DNA of 64,000 nucleotides from Geodermatophilus amargosae (lineage in GTDB: Bacteria; Actinomycetota; Actinomycetes; Mycobacteriales; Geodermatophilaceae): NCBI RefSeq assembly GCF_900116515.1, contig NZ_FPBA01000017.1, positions 1 through 64,000 of the forward strand, in the 5' to 3' direction. Each line of letters begins with the position of its first letter. Within the stretch, counting starts at the first letter, position 1. The translations under genes and the position numbers were made by a program. The notes beneath the pieces are model-generated. The model did not search any database, was not told the origin of the DNA, and saw only the letters and a program-made list of their open reading frames with translations. Below are positions 24,580 to 33,370 of this stretch, in pieces.

Positions 24580-25744
24580 TCTCCTCCGCCGCCTCCCCGT
24601 GGCCCTGGCGGTACTGGTCGCGCTCGGACTGCCCGTCGTCCTCGACGGTTTCTGGCTGCAGACCGGCCTGTTCGCGATGGCTGCCGTCGTCGGGGCGATC
24701 GGGCTGACGCTGCTGGTCGGCATCGCCGGGCAGCTCTCGCTCGGGCACGCGTTCTTCGCCGCCCTGGGTGCCTACGCCTACGCCTGGTCGGTCGGTGAGG
24801 TGGGTGACCGGGCCGCCGGCGCGGGGCTGCCGCCGATCCTCGGGCTCGTGCTGGCAGGCGTGGTGGCCGCGGTCGCCGGCGCCCTGTTCAGTCCCATCTC
24901 CGGCCGGCTGCGCGGCATCTACCTCGGACTGGCCACCATCGGCCTGGTCTTCCTGGCCCGCCACCTGATGGTCAACCTCGAGGCCCTGACCGGGGGGTTC
25001 AACGGCCGGGCCGTCGAGCCGTTCTCGGTCCCGGGCTTCAGCTTCAGCAACGACGACCCCGACTACCTGGCCATCGCGGGCGTGGAGTTCGGGGGCCTGC
25101 ACCGGCTCTGGTACCTGTTCCTCGTCGTCGTCCTGCTGGCCGCCTGGCTGGGACGCAACGTCAAGGACAGCCGCACCGGCCGGGCGCTGGCCAACGTCCG
25201 GGACAGCGAGGCGGCGGCCGCCGCGATGGGCATCCACGTGGCCCGCGCGAAGGCGACCGCGTTCGTCATCTCCTCCGCCTACGCCGGCGTCGCCGGTGCC
25301 CTGATGGCGCTCGCCTACGGACGCATCGCCCCGGACCTGTTCGGCCTGCAGCTCTCGATCGACTTCCTCGTCATGATCGTCCTGGGTGGGCTCGGCTCCA
25401 TCGCCGGCGCGGCGGCGGGCGCGGCCTTCGTCGTCATGCTGCCCCTGGTGCTCACCCAGTACAGCTCCGAGCTGCCGTTCCTCGCGGCGCCGGGCTCCGG
25501 GGGACTGGACGGGGCCACGCTCGCCCGGCTGCTCTACGGCGCAGCGATCATCGCCGTCCTGCTCTTCCTGCGCGGTGGCCTCGCCGGTGCCGCCGGCCGG
25601 CTGCGGCACCGGCGCTCCCCACCACCGCCCGACACCAGCGGGCTGCCTCCGGCCCCTCCCCCGTCCGCGGCTCCCGCCAGTGCGGCCGTTCCCGAACCGT
25701 CCCATCCCGGAGTCCCCACCAGGTCGAAGGAGACCACCTCATGA
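24572..25744 (+). CDS. LivM-type ABC permease
   Basis: This 390-residue membrane protein starts at GTG 24572, overlapping livH by 8 bases. It carries the LivM signatures GIAGQLSLGHAFFAALGAYA, GIYLGLATIGLVFLARHL and RDSEAAAAAMGIHVARAKAT (the ATPase-coupling loop). About ten hydrophobic segments are followed by a 40-residue Pro/Ser-rich cytoplasmic tail not needed for the fold. It is the second channel subunit of the importer. Confidence 0.92.
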   Translation: MSDLLRRLPVALAVLVALGLPVVLDGFWLQTGLFAMAAVVGAIGLTLLVGIAGQLSLGHAFFAALGAYAYAWSVGEVGDRAAGAGLPPILGLVLAGVVAAVAGALFSPISGRLRGIYLGLATIGLVFLARHLMVNLEALTGGFNGRAVEPFSVPGFSFSNDDPDYLAIAGVEFGGLHRLWYLFLVVVLLAAWLGRNVKDSRTGRALANVRDSEAAAAAMGIHVARAKATAFVISSAYAGVAGALMALAYGRIAPDLFGLQLSIDFLVMIVLGGLGSIAGAAAGAAFVVMLPLVLTQYSSELPFLAAPGSGGLDGATLARLLYGAAIIAVLLFLRGGLAGAAGRLRHRRSPPPPDTSGLPPAPPPSAAPASAAVPEPSHPGVPTRSKETTS

Positions 25745-27003
25745 AGCACCGGACCCGCACCGCGCTGGCCCTCGCCGGCTGCGTCGCCGTCCTCGCCGCC
25801 TGCTCCACCGAGGACCCCAACGCCTCCGGTGGCGGCGGGGGCGGCGGGGGCGAGGGAGACGTGGAGACCGGCAACGGCGTCACCGACGACACCATCACCG
25901 TCGGGATGCTGACGGACCTGTCCGGCCCGTTCGCCGCCGGAGCCGCGATCCAGGTCACCCAGACGCAGGCCTACTACGACCAGGTCAACGAGGACGGCGG
26001 GATCTGCGGCCGCGACGTCGAGGTGCAGGTCCAGGACCACGGCTACGACCCGCAGCGCGCCGTCACCCTCTACCGCAGCATGGCCCCCGAGGTCGTCGCC
26101 CTCCAGCAGGTCCTCGGCGGGCCGACGTCGGCGGCCGTGCTGCCCCTGGCCGAGGCCGACGGGCTCTACCTCGGCGGCCACGGCTGGGCCGGGGTGGCGC
26201 TGCAGTACGAGAACGCCCAGATCCCGGGCACGACCTACGCCATCGAGTCCGCCAACGCGATCGACTACCTCGTCGACGAGCTCGGCCTGTCCGAGGGTGC
26301 CAAGGTCGGCGTCGTCTACTTCGTCGGCGACTACGGCAGCGACTCCCTCGCCGGCGCCCAGTACGCGGCCGGGGAGCGCGGCCTGGAGGTCGTGCCGCAG
26401 GAGATCACGCCACGCGACACCGACCTGTCGGCGCAGGCCTCCGCTCTGCAGCAGGCCGGCGTGTCCGCGGTGATCCTCGGCGCCGCGCCCGGTCAGCTCG
26501 CCTCGCTGGCCGGCGTCCTCGCCGCGCAGGGACTCGACGTCCCGATCATCGGCAACACCCCGACCTTCGGCCCGTCGCTGCTCGAGACCCCCGCCGGCCC
26601 GGCCCTGGAGCAGAACTTCTACACGGTCACCAGCATCGCGCCGTACAGCCTCGACGAGCCGGGCGTCCAGGCCGCCCGGGAGCTGTACGAGGCGGCCGCC
26701 CCCGACGGTGAGCTCGGCTGGGAGGTGCCGCTGGCCACCGCGCAGGCGGAGCTGCTCTCCGCGGCACTGGAGGGCGCCTGCGAGGCCGGCGACCTGACCC
26801 CGGAGGGTGTGGTCGCCGCCATGCGGGAGACCTCCGACCTGGACACCGAGGGCCTGTACGCGACCCCGCTGGACTACACCGAGGTCACCGAGCCGCCGAC
26901 GCGCACGGTGTACGTCTCCCGCGCCTCGGCAGACGCCGAGGGCGGGCTCGAGGTCCTGGGGACCTTCGAGGGCCCGAGCGCCCAGAGCTACACCGTCGGC
27001 TGA
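25741..27003 (+). CDS. LivK-type periplasmic-binding lipoprotein
   Basis: This 420-residue exported lipoprotein has a lipobox LAAC with the lipidated Cys at residue 21, a Gly-rich tether (about 31-38), then a type I periplasmic-binding fold: ITVGMLTDLSGPFAAGAAIQ, DVEVQVQDHGYDPQRAV, VGVVYFVGDYGSDSLAGAQY. It captures the substrate outside the membrane and delivers it to the LivH/LivM channel. It is the last transport gene, overlaps livM by 4 bases and is followed after 3 bases by an acyl-CoA ligase, which suggests that the cargo is a carboxylic acid to be activated at once. Confidence 0.92.
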   Translation: MKHRTRTALALAGCVAVLAACSTEDPNASGGGGGGGGEGDVETGNGVTDDTITVGMLTDLSGPFAAGAAIQVTQTQAYYDQVNEDGGICGRDVEVQVQDHGYDPQRAVTLYRSMAPEVVALQQVLGGPTSAAVLPLAEADGLYLGGHGWAGVALQYENAQIPGTTYAIESANAIDYLVDELGLSEGAKVGVVYFVGDYGSDSLAGAQYAAGERGLEVVPQEITPRDTDLSAQASALQQAGVSAVILGAAPGQLASLAGVLAAQGLDVPIIGNTPTFGPSLLETPAGPALEQNFYTVTSIAPYSLDEPGVQAARELYEAAAPDGELGWEVPLATAQAELLSAALEGACEAGDLTPEGVVAAMRETSDLDTEGLYATPLDYTEVTEPPTRTVYVSRASADAEGGLEVLGTFEGPSAQSYTVG

Positions 27004-27006
27004 CCC

Positions 27007-28614
27007 GTGGCCGACACCCTGGAGCGGTCCGAGGTGCTCGTGCCCCCGACCGCCGGTCCGGCGGAGCACGTCGTGGGTGACGTGCTCCGCCGGGCCGCCC
27101 GGCTCGGTCCGGCCGATCCGCTGGTCCGCACGGTCACCCCGCACGAGGAGCACGCCTGGACGGCAGCGGAGCTCCTCGCGGACGCCGGGCGGGTCGCCGC
27201 CGGGTTGCTGGCCCGCCACGAGCCCGGGGCCCGGATCGCCACCTGCCTGGTCAACGGCCCCGAGGCCGTCCTGCTCCAGTTCGGCGTCGCGCTGGCCGGC
27301 ATGGTCCTGGTCCCGGTCAACCCGCGGTCCCGGCCACCCGAGCTCGAGCACGCGCTCCGGCTCTCCGGCGCCTCGGCGATCCACGCCGCCGAGGACGCCG
27401 CAGGCAACCCGGCGGCCGACGTCGCGGCCGGACTGGCTCCGGGGCTGCCCTCGCTGACCGAGGTCCACCGGTGCGCCGGGGACTGGCGGGCGCTGCTCTC
27501 CGACCCGGTCGCCGAGCTCCCGACGGTCGACCCGGAGAGCCTGGCGCAGATCCAGTTCACCTCCGGCACCACCGGGCGCGCCAAGGGAGTGCTGATCACG
27601 CACGCCGGCATGGTCGCCACGGCGCACGCCTTCCGGGAGCGCATCGGGCTGCCCGACGGCGGTGTGTGGATCAACCCCATGCCGCTGTTCCACACGGCCG
27701 GCAACGTGCTGGGCGTCATGGGAGCGCTGTGGCAGCGGTGCGAGCACGTGGTCGTGGCGTTCGAGCCCGGCCGGGTGCTCGCCCTCGTGGCCGAGCGGCG
27801 GGCCACCCTGCTGTCGGCGGCACCGACCCTGCTCGACCTCCTCATGGCCCGGCCCGAGATCGGCGACACGGACCTGAGCAGCCTGCAGGTCGTGTTCACC
27901 GGCGGCCAGACCGTGCTGCCCGGCTTCGCCGCCCGCGTCGAGTCGACGTTCGGGGCGCCGTTGGTCACCACGTTCGGCATGACGGAGACGTGCGGCTCCG
28001 CGCTGCTCCCGGCGCCGACGGATCCCGACGAGGTACGCCGGACGACCGTCGGCCGCCCGCTCGCCGGCACCGACGTCCGCGTCGCCGCCCCGGACGGCAC
28101 CCCGGCAGTGCCCGGCGAGCAGGGCGAGCTCTGGGTGCGCGGAGCCCGGCTGACCCGCGGCTACCACCAGGACCCGGTGGCGACCGCCGCCGCGATCGAC
28201 CAGGAGGGCTGGCTGCACACCGGGGACCTCGCGGTCATGGACACCACCGGCGCCTGCCGGATCGTCGGGCGGCTCAAGGACGTCATCAAGACCGGCGGGG
28301 AGAACGTCTCGCCGGAGGAGGTCGAGGAGGCCGTCAGCGGCCATCCCTCGGTGGCCCGCGCGGCGGTCGTCGGAGCGCCCAGCGAGCGCTGGGGTGAGCT
28401 GGTGGTCGCCTTCGTGGTCCCGGTGCCCGGCGCCGAGATCGACACGGCCGAGCTCGAGCAGCGGTGCCGCGACCGGCTGTCCCCGTTCAAGGTGCCGCGG
28501 GCCTGGCGCGTGGTCGACGAGCTGCCGATGACCGCCTCCACGAAGATCCAGCGGGCCGAGCTGCGCCGGATGGCCGCATCCGACCCGGCCCTGTCCCCCA
28601 CCCCGGCCTCGTGA
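27007..28614 (+). CDS. Acyl/aryl-CoA synthetase (AMP-forming, ANL superfamily)
   Basis: This 535-residue adenylate-forming ligase has IQFTSGTTGRAKGVLITHAG (P-loop, about 178-197), TFGMTETCG (about 320), GWLHTGDLAVMD (about 400), KDVIKTGGENVSPEEVEE and the C-terminal TASTKIQRAEL containing the catalytic Lys. It forms an acyl-CoA from acid, ATP and CoA. It begins at GTG 27007, three bases after the binding-protein stop. The imported acid is the probable substrate. Its exact identity cannot be read from the sequence. Confidence 0.9.
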   Translation: MADTLERSEVLVPPTAGPAEHVVGDVLRRAARLGPADPLVRTVTPHEEHAWTAAELLADAGRVAAGLLARHEPGARIATCLVNGPEAVLLQFGVALAGMVLVPVNPRSRPPELEHALRLSGASAIHAAEDAAGNPAADVAAGLAPGLPSLTEVHRCAGDWRALLSDPVAELPTVDPESLAQIQFTSGTTGRAKGVLITHAGMVATAHAFRERIGLPDGGVWINPMPLFHTAGNVLGVMGALWQRCEHVVVAFEPGRVLALVAERRATLLSAAPTLLDLLMARPEIGDTDLSSLQVVFTGGQTVLPGFAARVESTFGAPLVTTFGMTETCGSALLPAPTDPDEVRRTTVGRPLAGTDVRVAAPDGTPAVPGEQGELWVRGARLTRGYHQDPVATAAAIDQEGWLHTGDLAVMDTTGACRIVGRLKDVIKTGGENVSPEEVEEAVSGHPSVARAAVVGAPSERWGELVVAFVVPVPGAEIDTAELEQRCRDRLSPFKVPRAWRVVDELPMTASTKIQRAELRRMAASDPALSPTPAS

Positions 28615-29414
28615 GCGGCTCACTGCTGGCCGGGCTGCTGGGCGACCTCGCCGACGAGGGACGCGAGCTCGACGACCTGGTCACGGCCCTCCCGGCCGCC
28701 GGGTGGGCGACCCCCACGCCCGCGGCCGGCTGGACCATCGCCCACCAGATCGCCCACCTCGCCTGGACCGACGAGGTGGCGCTCCGCGCCGCGACCGACC
28801 CCGCGGGGTTCCGGACCGACCGGGACGCCGCCGGACCGGACCTCGCCGGGCAGGTGGACGCCGCCGCCGAGGCCGGCGCGGCCCTCCCCCCGCCCGGGCT
28901 GCTGGAGAGATGGCGGGCGGGGCGCACCGCCCTGGCGGCGGCCCTGGCCGCCCTCGCCCCGCACAGCACGCTCCCCTGGTTCGGGCCGGACATGAGCGCG
29001 GCGTCCATGGCGACGGCCCGGCTCATGGAGACGTGGGCCCACGGCGTGGACGTCCGCGACGCCGTCGGCCGGGTCACCCCGACGACGGCGCGCCTGCGGG
29101 CCGTGGCACACCTCGGCGTGCGCACCCGCGACTTCGCCTTCCGACAGCACTCCGTGCCGCCCCCGGCCACGGAGTTCCGCATCGAGCTGACCGGCCCGGA
29201 CGGGCACGTCTGGACCTGGGGACCGGAGGCCGCGCCCCAGCGGGTCACCGGACCGGCGATCGACTTCTGCCTGCGGGTCACCCAGCGCCGGCACCGCGAC
29301 GACCTCGCCCTCCGCGCCGAGGGCCCGGACGCCGACCGCTGGCTCGACCTGGCCCAGGCCTTCGCCGGACCACCGGGACCCGGCCGGCCGGCCCGGACCG
29401 GCGCGCGGTCCTGA
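28611..29414 (+). CDS. TIGR03084-like metal-binding protein (mycothiol maleylpyruvate isomerase fold)
   Basis: The 267-residue protein overlaps the ligase stop by 4 bases (GTGA). GWTIAHQIAHLAWTDEVALR and MARLMETWAHGVDVRDAVGR-like segments give the His/Glu/His metal site of the DinB/MDMPI four-helix fold; a small C-terminal domain follows (FRIELTGPDGHVWTWGPEA). Relatives use mycothiol or divalent metal in isomerisation. This subfamily has no proven reaction but is recurrent in actinobacterial CoA-ester operons. The longer frame to 28464 lies inside the ligase gene and is rejected. Confidence 0.8.
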   Translation: MSGSLLAGLLGDLADEGRELDDLVTALPAAGWATPTPAAGWTIAHQIAHLAWTDEVALRAATDPAGFRTDRDAAGPDLAGQVDAAAEAGAALPPPGLLERWRAGRTALAAALAALAPHSTLPWFGPDMSAASMATARLMETWAHGVDVRDAVGRVTPTTARLRAVAHLGVRTRDFAFRQHSVPPPATEFRIELTGPDGHVWTWGPEAAPQRVTGPAIDFCLRVTQRRHRDDLALRAEGPDADRWLDLAQAFAGPPGPGRPARTGARS

Positions 29415-29483
29415 CCCGCGCCGACACCGCCGTTCCCGCGCCCGTCTCCCGGCGGTCGCACCCCCACGTAGAGGAGTACCGCA

Positions 29484-30392
29484 GTGGATCTCTCCGGCAA
29501 GGTCGCCATCGTCACCGGCAGCGGGCGGGGCCTCGGCCTGGCCTACGCCACCGAGCTCGCCCGCAGCGGGGCCGCCGTGGTCGTCAACGACGTCGACGCC
29601 GCGGTCGCCCAGGCCGCCGTCGAGACCATCACCGACGCCGGCGGCACCGCCGTCGCCGAGGTCGTGCCGGTCGGCACGGCCGAGGCCGCCCAGGCCCTCG
29701 TCGACCGCGCCGTGGCCGAGTTCGGCCGCCTGGACGTGCTGGTCAACAACGCCGGCATCCTGCGCGACACCACGCTGTGGAAGATGACCGACGAGCAGTT
29801 CGACGCCGTGATCAGCACCCACCTGCGCGGCACCTTCACCTGCACCCGCGCCGCCGCCGTGCGCATGCGCGAGCAGGGCCAGGGCGGGCGGATCATCTGC
29901 GTGGGCTCCCCCACCGGGCAGGTCGGCAACTTCGGGCAGACCAACTACGCCGCGGCCAAGGCCGGCATCGTCGGCATGGTCCGCACCTGGGCCATGGAGC
30001 TGGCCCGCGCCGAGATCACCGTCAACGCGATCGTGCCGGTGGCGGCCACCGCGATGACCGAGACGGTGCCCTTCCTCAAGCCCTACGTCGACGCACTGGC
30101 CGCCGGTGAGCCGCTGCCGCCCTTCGCCCGCCAGCAGCTCGGCTTCGGCTCCCCCGAGGACGCCGCCGGGCTGGTCGCCTTCCTCGCCTCCGACGCCGCC
30201 GCTTCGATCACCGGGCAGGCCATCGGCATCGGCGGGGACCGCCTGGCGCTGTGGTCCCACCCGGCCGAGGTCGTCGTGGAGTTCGCCGAGGGCACCGGCT
30301 GGCCGGCCGACGCCATCGCCGGCACCTGGCCGCAGAAGTTCGCCGCCGCCCAGCAGACCGTGGGCCAGCAGCTGCCGGAGCCACCCGAGTGA
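29484..30392 (+). CDS. SDR-family hydroxyacyl-CoA-type dehydrogenase
   Basis: This 302-residue SDR has TGSGRGLG (about 11-18), NNAGILRDTTLWKMTDEQFD, a Ser in VGSPTGQ and YAAAK. The C-terminal extension after ITGQAIGIGGDRLALW (about 50 residues, WSHPAEVVVEFAEGTGWPAD) is typical of the dehydrogenase domain of peroxisomal-type multifunctional enzyme 2. That suggests oxidation of a 3-hydroxyacyl-CoA in beta-oxidation of a cyclic or branched acid. The start is GTG 29484 behind GAGGAG. It is in the same operon as the CoA ligases and the MaoC hydratase. Confidence 0.82.
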   Translation: MDLSGKVAIVTGSGRGLGLAYATELARSGAAVVVNDVDAAVAQAAVETITDAGGTAVAEVVPVGTAEAAQALVDRAVAEFGRLDVLVNNAGILRDTTLWKMTDEQFDAVISTHLRGTFTCTRAAAVRMREQGQGGRIICVGSPTGQVGNFGQTNYAAAKAGIVGMVRTWAMELARAEITVNAIVPVAATAMTETVPFLKPYVDALAAGEPLPPFARQQLGFGSPEDAAGLVAFLASDAAASITGQAIGIGGDRLALWSHPAEVVVEFAEGTGWPADAIAGTWPQKFAAAQQTVGQQLPEPPE

Positions 30393-30453
30393 GTGCCCCC
30401 GTCGGCACGACGCCTGCGGACGAGCGGACGACACGACCCACCGAGGAGGACAA

Positions 30454-31338
30454 GTGACCACGACCCCGACCGCCCTGGACCTCGACTCCCTGGTCGCCAT
30501 CGACGTGCACACGCACGTCCACGCCGACCTGCACGGCCACCTCGCGCTGGACGACGAGCTGAACGCCGCGGCGGCCAAGTACTTCAAGGGCGACCCCTAC
30601 GACCCCACGGTGCACGACATCGCCGCCGACTACCGGGACAAGAAGATGGCCGCCGTCGTCTTCACCGTCGACGCCGAGGCCGCGACGGGACAGGTCACGC
30701 TGTCCAACGAGGAGATCGCCGAGGCCGCCGCCCAGCACCCCGACGTGCTCATCCCGTTCGGCTCCATCGACCCGGCGCGCGGTGTCGCCGGGATCCGCGC
30801 GGCGCGCCGGCTGGTCGAGTCCCACGGCGTCCGGGGCTTCAAGTTCCACCCGAGCTTCCAGGGCTTCGAGCCCAACGACCGGCGGCACTACCCGCTGTAC
30901 GCCGAGCTGGAGTCGCTCGGCGTCCCGGCGCTGTTCCACACCGGGCAGACCGGCATCGGCTCGGGCCTGCCGGGCGGGCGCGGCATCAAGCTGCGCTACT
31001 CCGACCCCATGCTGCTCGACGACGTCGCCGCCGACTTCCCGCAGCTGACGATCATCATGGCCCACCCTTCGGTGCCCTGGCAGGACGCCGCGATCGCCGT
31101 CGCCCAGCACAAGGCCAACGTCTACATCGACCTGTCCGGCTGGTCGCCGAAGTACTTCCCGCCGCAGCTCGTGCGCGCCGCCAACACGATGCTCAAGACC
31201 AAGGTGCTCTTCGGCTCGGACTACCCGCTGCTCCGGCCCGAGCGCTGGATCAGGGACTTCGAGCAGCTCGAGATCCGCGACGAGGTCAAGCCGCTGATCA
31301 TGAAGGAGAACGCGATCCGCGCGCTGGGGCTGCGGTGA
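30454..31338 (+). CDS. Amidohydrolase-2 family metal-dependent hydrolase or decarboxylase
   Basis: This 294-residue TIM-barrel protein starts at GTG 30454 with GAGGAGGA upstream. It has the metal-binding HxH (IDVHTHVHAD, about 11-20), VRGFKFHPSFQGF, FHTGQTGIG, IIMAHPSVPW and FGSDYPLLRPERW. These match the ACMSD/amidohydrolase-2 family, whose members hydrolyse C-O or C-N bonds or decarboxylate ring acids. A related protein is encoded at 58466-59296 in the leftward operon. In a CoA-ester operon it may act as a hydrolase on a lactone or beta-diketone-like intermediate; this is inference. Confidence 0.82.
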   Translation: MTTTPTALDLDSLVAIDVHTHVHADLHGHLALDDELNAAAAKYFKGDPYDPTVHDIAADYRDKKMAAVVFTVDAEAATGQVTLSNEEIAEAAAQHPDVLIPFGSIDPARGVAGIRAARRLVESHGVRGFKFHPSFQGFEPNDRRHYPLYAELESLGVPALFHTGQTGIGSGLPGGRGIKLRYSDPMLLDDVAADFPQLTIIMAHPSVPWQDAAIAVAQHKANVYIDLSGWSPKYFPPQLVRAANTMLKTKVLFGSDYPLLRPERWIRDFEQLEIRDEVKPLIMKENAIRALGLR

Positions 31339-32879
31339 GGAACGCCGGGCTGGGCTCCTGGCCGGAGCGCCGGCTGCGCATCTCCCCCGAGCGCGACGCG
31401 ATCTGGTTCGAGGGCACGACCACCTCGCACCGCACCTTCGCCCAGCGGGTGCGGCGCACCGCCGGCGCACTGGCCGGACTCGGCGTGGTCGCCGGGGACC
31501 GCGTCGCCTGGGTCAGCGGCAACCACCCCTCGGCGCTGGAGACGCTGTACGCCTGCGGGCAGCTCGGCGCCATCTGGGTGCCGGTCAACGCGAGGCTCAC
31601 CGCACCGGAGGCCGAGTACGTCCTCGACCACTCCGGCGCGAGCGTCGTCGTGCACGGCCGCGACCACGGGACCGTCGCGGACGCGCTGCGCGACCGGCTG
31701 CCCGGTGTCCGCACGTGGGTGGCGGCCGAGGCCCCCACCGCCGGCGGGGCCGACTCGCTGCCCTACGAGGACCTGCTCGCCGCCGCCGACCCCGAGCTGC
31801 GCGACGAGCCGGTCGGCCTCGACGACCCGTGCCTGGTCATGTACACCTCCGGGACCACGGGGAGGCCGAAGGGCGCCGTGCTCACCCACGGCAACATGAC
31901 CTGGGCGTGCATGAGCCAGGTGCTCGGGTTCGACTTCGCGCCGCAGGAGCGCACCCTGGCGATGGCGCCGCTGTTCCACATCGGCGGGCTCAACGGCACC
32001 GTCAACCCCACGCTGCTGCGCGGCGGGTGCGCCGTCGTCGTGCGGCGCTTCGACGCGGCGGAGATCCTCGAGGTCGTCGAGCAGCAGCGGGTGAACTCGT
32101 TCTTCGCCGTCCCGACGATGCTCGACGCGCTCAGCCGGGACCCCGGCTTCCGGACCCGCGACCTGTCCTCGCTGCGGACGATCGGCGCGGCCGGCGCCCC
32201 CCTGCCGCTGTCCACGCTGCGCACCTGGCTGGACCGCGGCGTGACCGTGCAGCAGGCATACGGCATGACCGAGTCCGCACCGGCCGGCACGGCGCTGGAC
32301 AGCGCCGACGCCGAGCGCAAGATCGGCTCGGCCGGCAAGCCGCAGTTCTTCACCGACGTCCGCGTCGTCCGGCCGGACGGCACGGAGGTCGAGCCCGGCG
32401 AGATCGGCGAGGTCGTGCTGCAGGGGCCGAACATCATGGCCGGATACTGGCGGGAGCCCGAGCGCACCGCCGAGGTGGTCGTCGACGGCTGGTACCACTC
32501 CGGCGACGCCGCCACCGTGGACGAGGAGGGGTACCTCTACATCCGCGACCGCTACAAGGACATGATCATCTCGGGTGGGGAGAACGTGTACCCCGCCGAG
32601 GTCGAGTCCGCGCTCCGCGAGCTGCCGATGGTGCAGGAGGCCGCGGTCATCGGCGTCCCCGACCCCCGGTGGGGCGAGGTCGGCCTGGCCGTCGTCGTCC
32701 TCGCGCCCGGCGTCCCCGAGGACGCCGAGGCGCTGCTCACCGCCCTGCGTGCCCGGCTGGCCGGGTTCAAGATGCCGCGCCACGTCGACTTCGTGCAGGA
32801 ACTGCCCAAGACCGCCACCGGCAAGATCCGCAAGCCCGACCTGCGGGCCCGCTACGCACCGACCGAGGAGAACGCATGA
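31335..32879 (+). CDS. Acyl-CoA synthetase (FadD-like)
   Basis: The 514-residue ligase overlaps the amidohydrolase stop by 4 bases (GTG 31335). It has MYTSGTTGRPKGAVLTHGNM (about 169-188), QQAYGMTESAP, GWYHSGDAATVDEEGYLYIR, KDMIISGGENVYPAEVE and the canonical C-terminal KTATGKIRKPDLR with the catalytic Lys. It activates a carboxylic acid as its CoA thioester through an acyl-adenylate. It is the second ligase of this operon, perhaps for an intermediate released by the preceding hydrolase. Specificity is unknown. Confidence 0.9.
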   Translation: MRNAGLGSWPERRLRISPERDAIWFEGTTTSHRTFAQRVRRTAGALAGLGVVAGDRVAWVSGNHPSALETLYACGQLGAIWVPVNARLTAPEAEYVLDHSGASVVVHGRDHGTVADALRDRLPGVRTWVAAEAPTAGGADSLPYEDLLAAADPELRDEPVGLDDPCLVMYTSGTTGRPKGAVLTHGNMTWACMSQVLGFDFAPQERTLAMAPLFHIGGLNGTVNPTLLRGGCAVVVRRFDAAEILEVVEQQRVNSFFAVPTMLDALSRDPGFRTRDLSSLRTIGAAGAPLPLSTLRTWLDRGVTVQQAYGMTESAPAGTALDSADAERKIGSAGKPQFFTDVRVVRPDGTEVEPGEIGEVVLQGPNIMAGYWREPERTAEVVVDGWYHSGDAATVDEEGYLYIRDRYKDMIISGGENVYPAEVESALRELPMVQEAAVIGVPDPRWGEVGLAVVVLAPGVPEDAEALLTALRARLAGFKMPRHVDFVQELPKTATGKIRKPDLRARYAPTEENA

Positions 32880-33337
32880 GCACCACCACGACCACCCTGG
32901 CCGAGCTGCCCGCGCTGAGGGGCACCGAGCTGGGCACCAGCGACTGGATCGAGGTCACCCAGGACCGGGTGAACACCTTCGCCGACGCCACCGGCGACCA
33001 CCAGTGGATCCACGTCGACGTCGAGCGCGCGAAGGCCGAGAGCCCCTTCGGCGGCCCGATCGGGCACGGCTACCTGACCCTGTCGCTGCTCATCCCGATG
33101 TGGACCCAGGTCCTCACCGTCACCGACACGACCATGGCCGTGAACTACGGCCTCAACAAGGTCCGCTTCCCCTCCCCCGTGCCCGTCGGCTCCCGGGTCC
33201 GGCTCACCGCCACCCTCGCCGACGTCGAGGAGGTCAAGGGCGGCCTGCAGGTCACCGTCTCTGCGGTGATCGAGCGCGAGGGCGGCGACAAGCCCGTCTG
33301 CACCGCCGAGCCGGTCTTCCGCTTCTACGGCGGCTGA
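32876..33337 (+). CDS. MaoC-like (R)-specific enoyl-CoA hydratase
   Basis: This 153-residue hot-dog protein carries the hydratase-2 motif: ATGDHQWIHVDVERA followed by FGGPIGHGYLTLSL, where Asp/His act on the enoyl-CoA. MaoC hydratases add water to trans-2-enoyl-CoA to give (R)-3-hydroxyacyl-CoA, which fits the SDR encoded upstream. It starts at ATG 32876 in an ATGA overlap with the ligase and ends the rightward operon. It is convergent with the VWA gene 33 bases away. Confidence 0.9.
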   Translation: MSTTTTTLAELPALRGTELGTSDWIEVTQDRVNTFADATGDHQWIHVDVERAKAESPFGGPIGHGYLTLSLLIPMWTQVLTVTDTTMAVNYGLNKVRFPSPVPVGSRVRLTATLADVEEVKGGLQVTVSAVIEREGGDKPVCTAEPVFRFYGG

Positions 33338-33370
33338 CGGCGGTCCACCCCGGGCTCGCCGTCGGCAGCC

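Noticed and set aside
27471..28397. 308-codon forward frame inside the acyl-CoA ligase gene
   Set aside because: It is a shifted-frame shadow, Arg/Ala-rich, while the ligase frame holds all ANL motifs.
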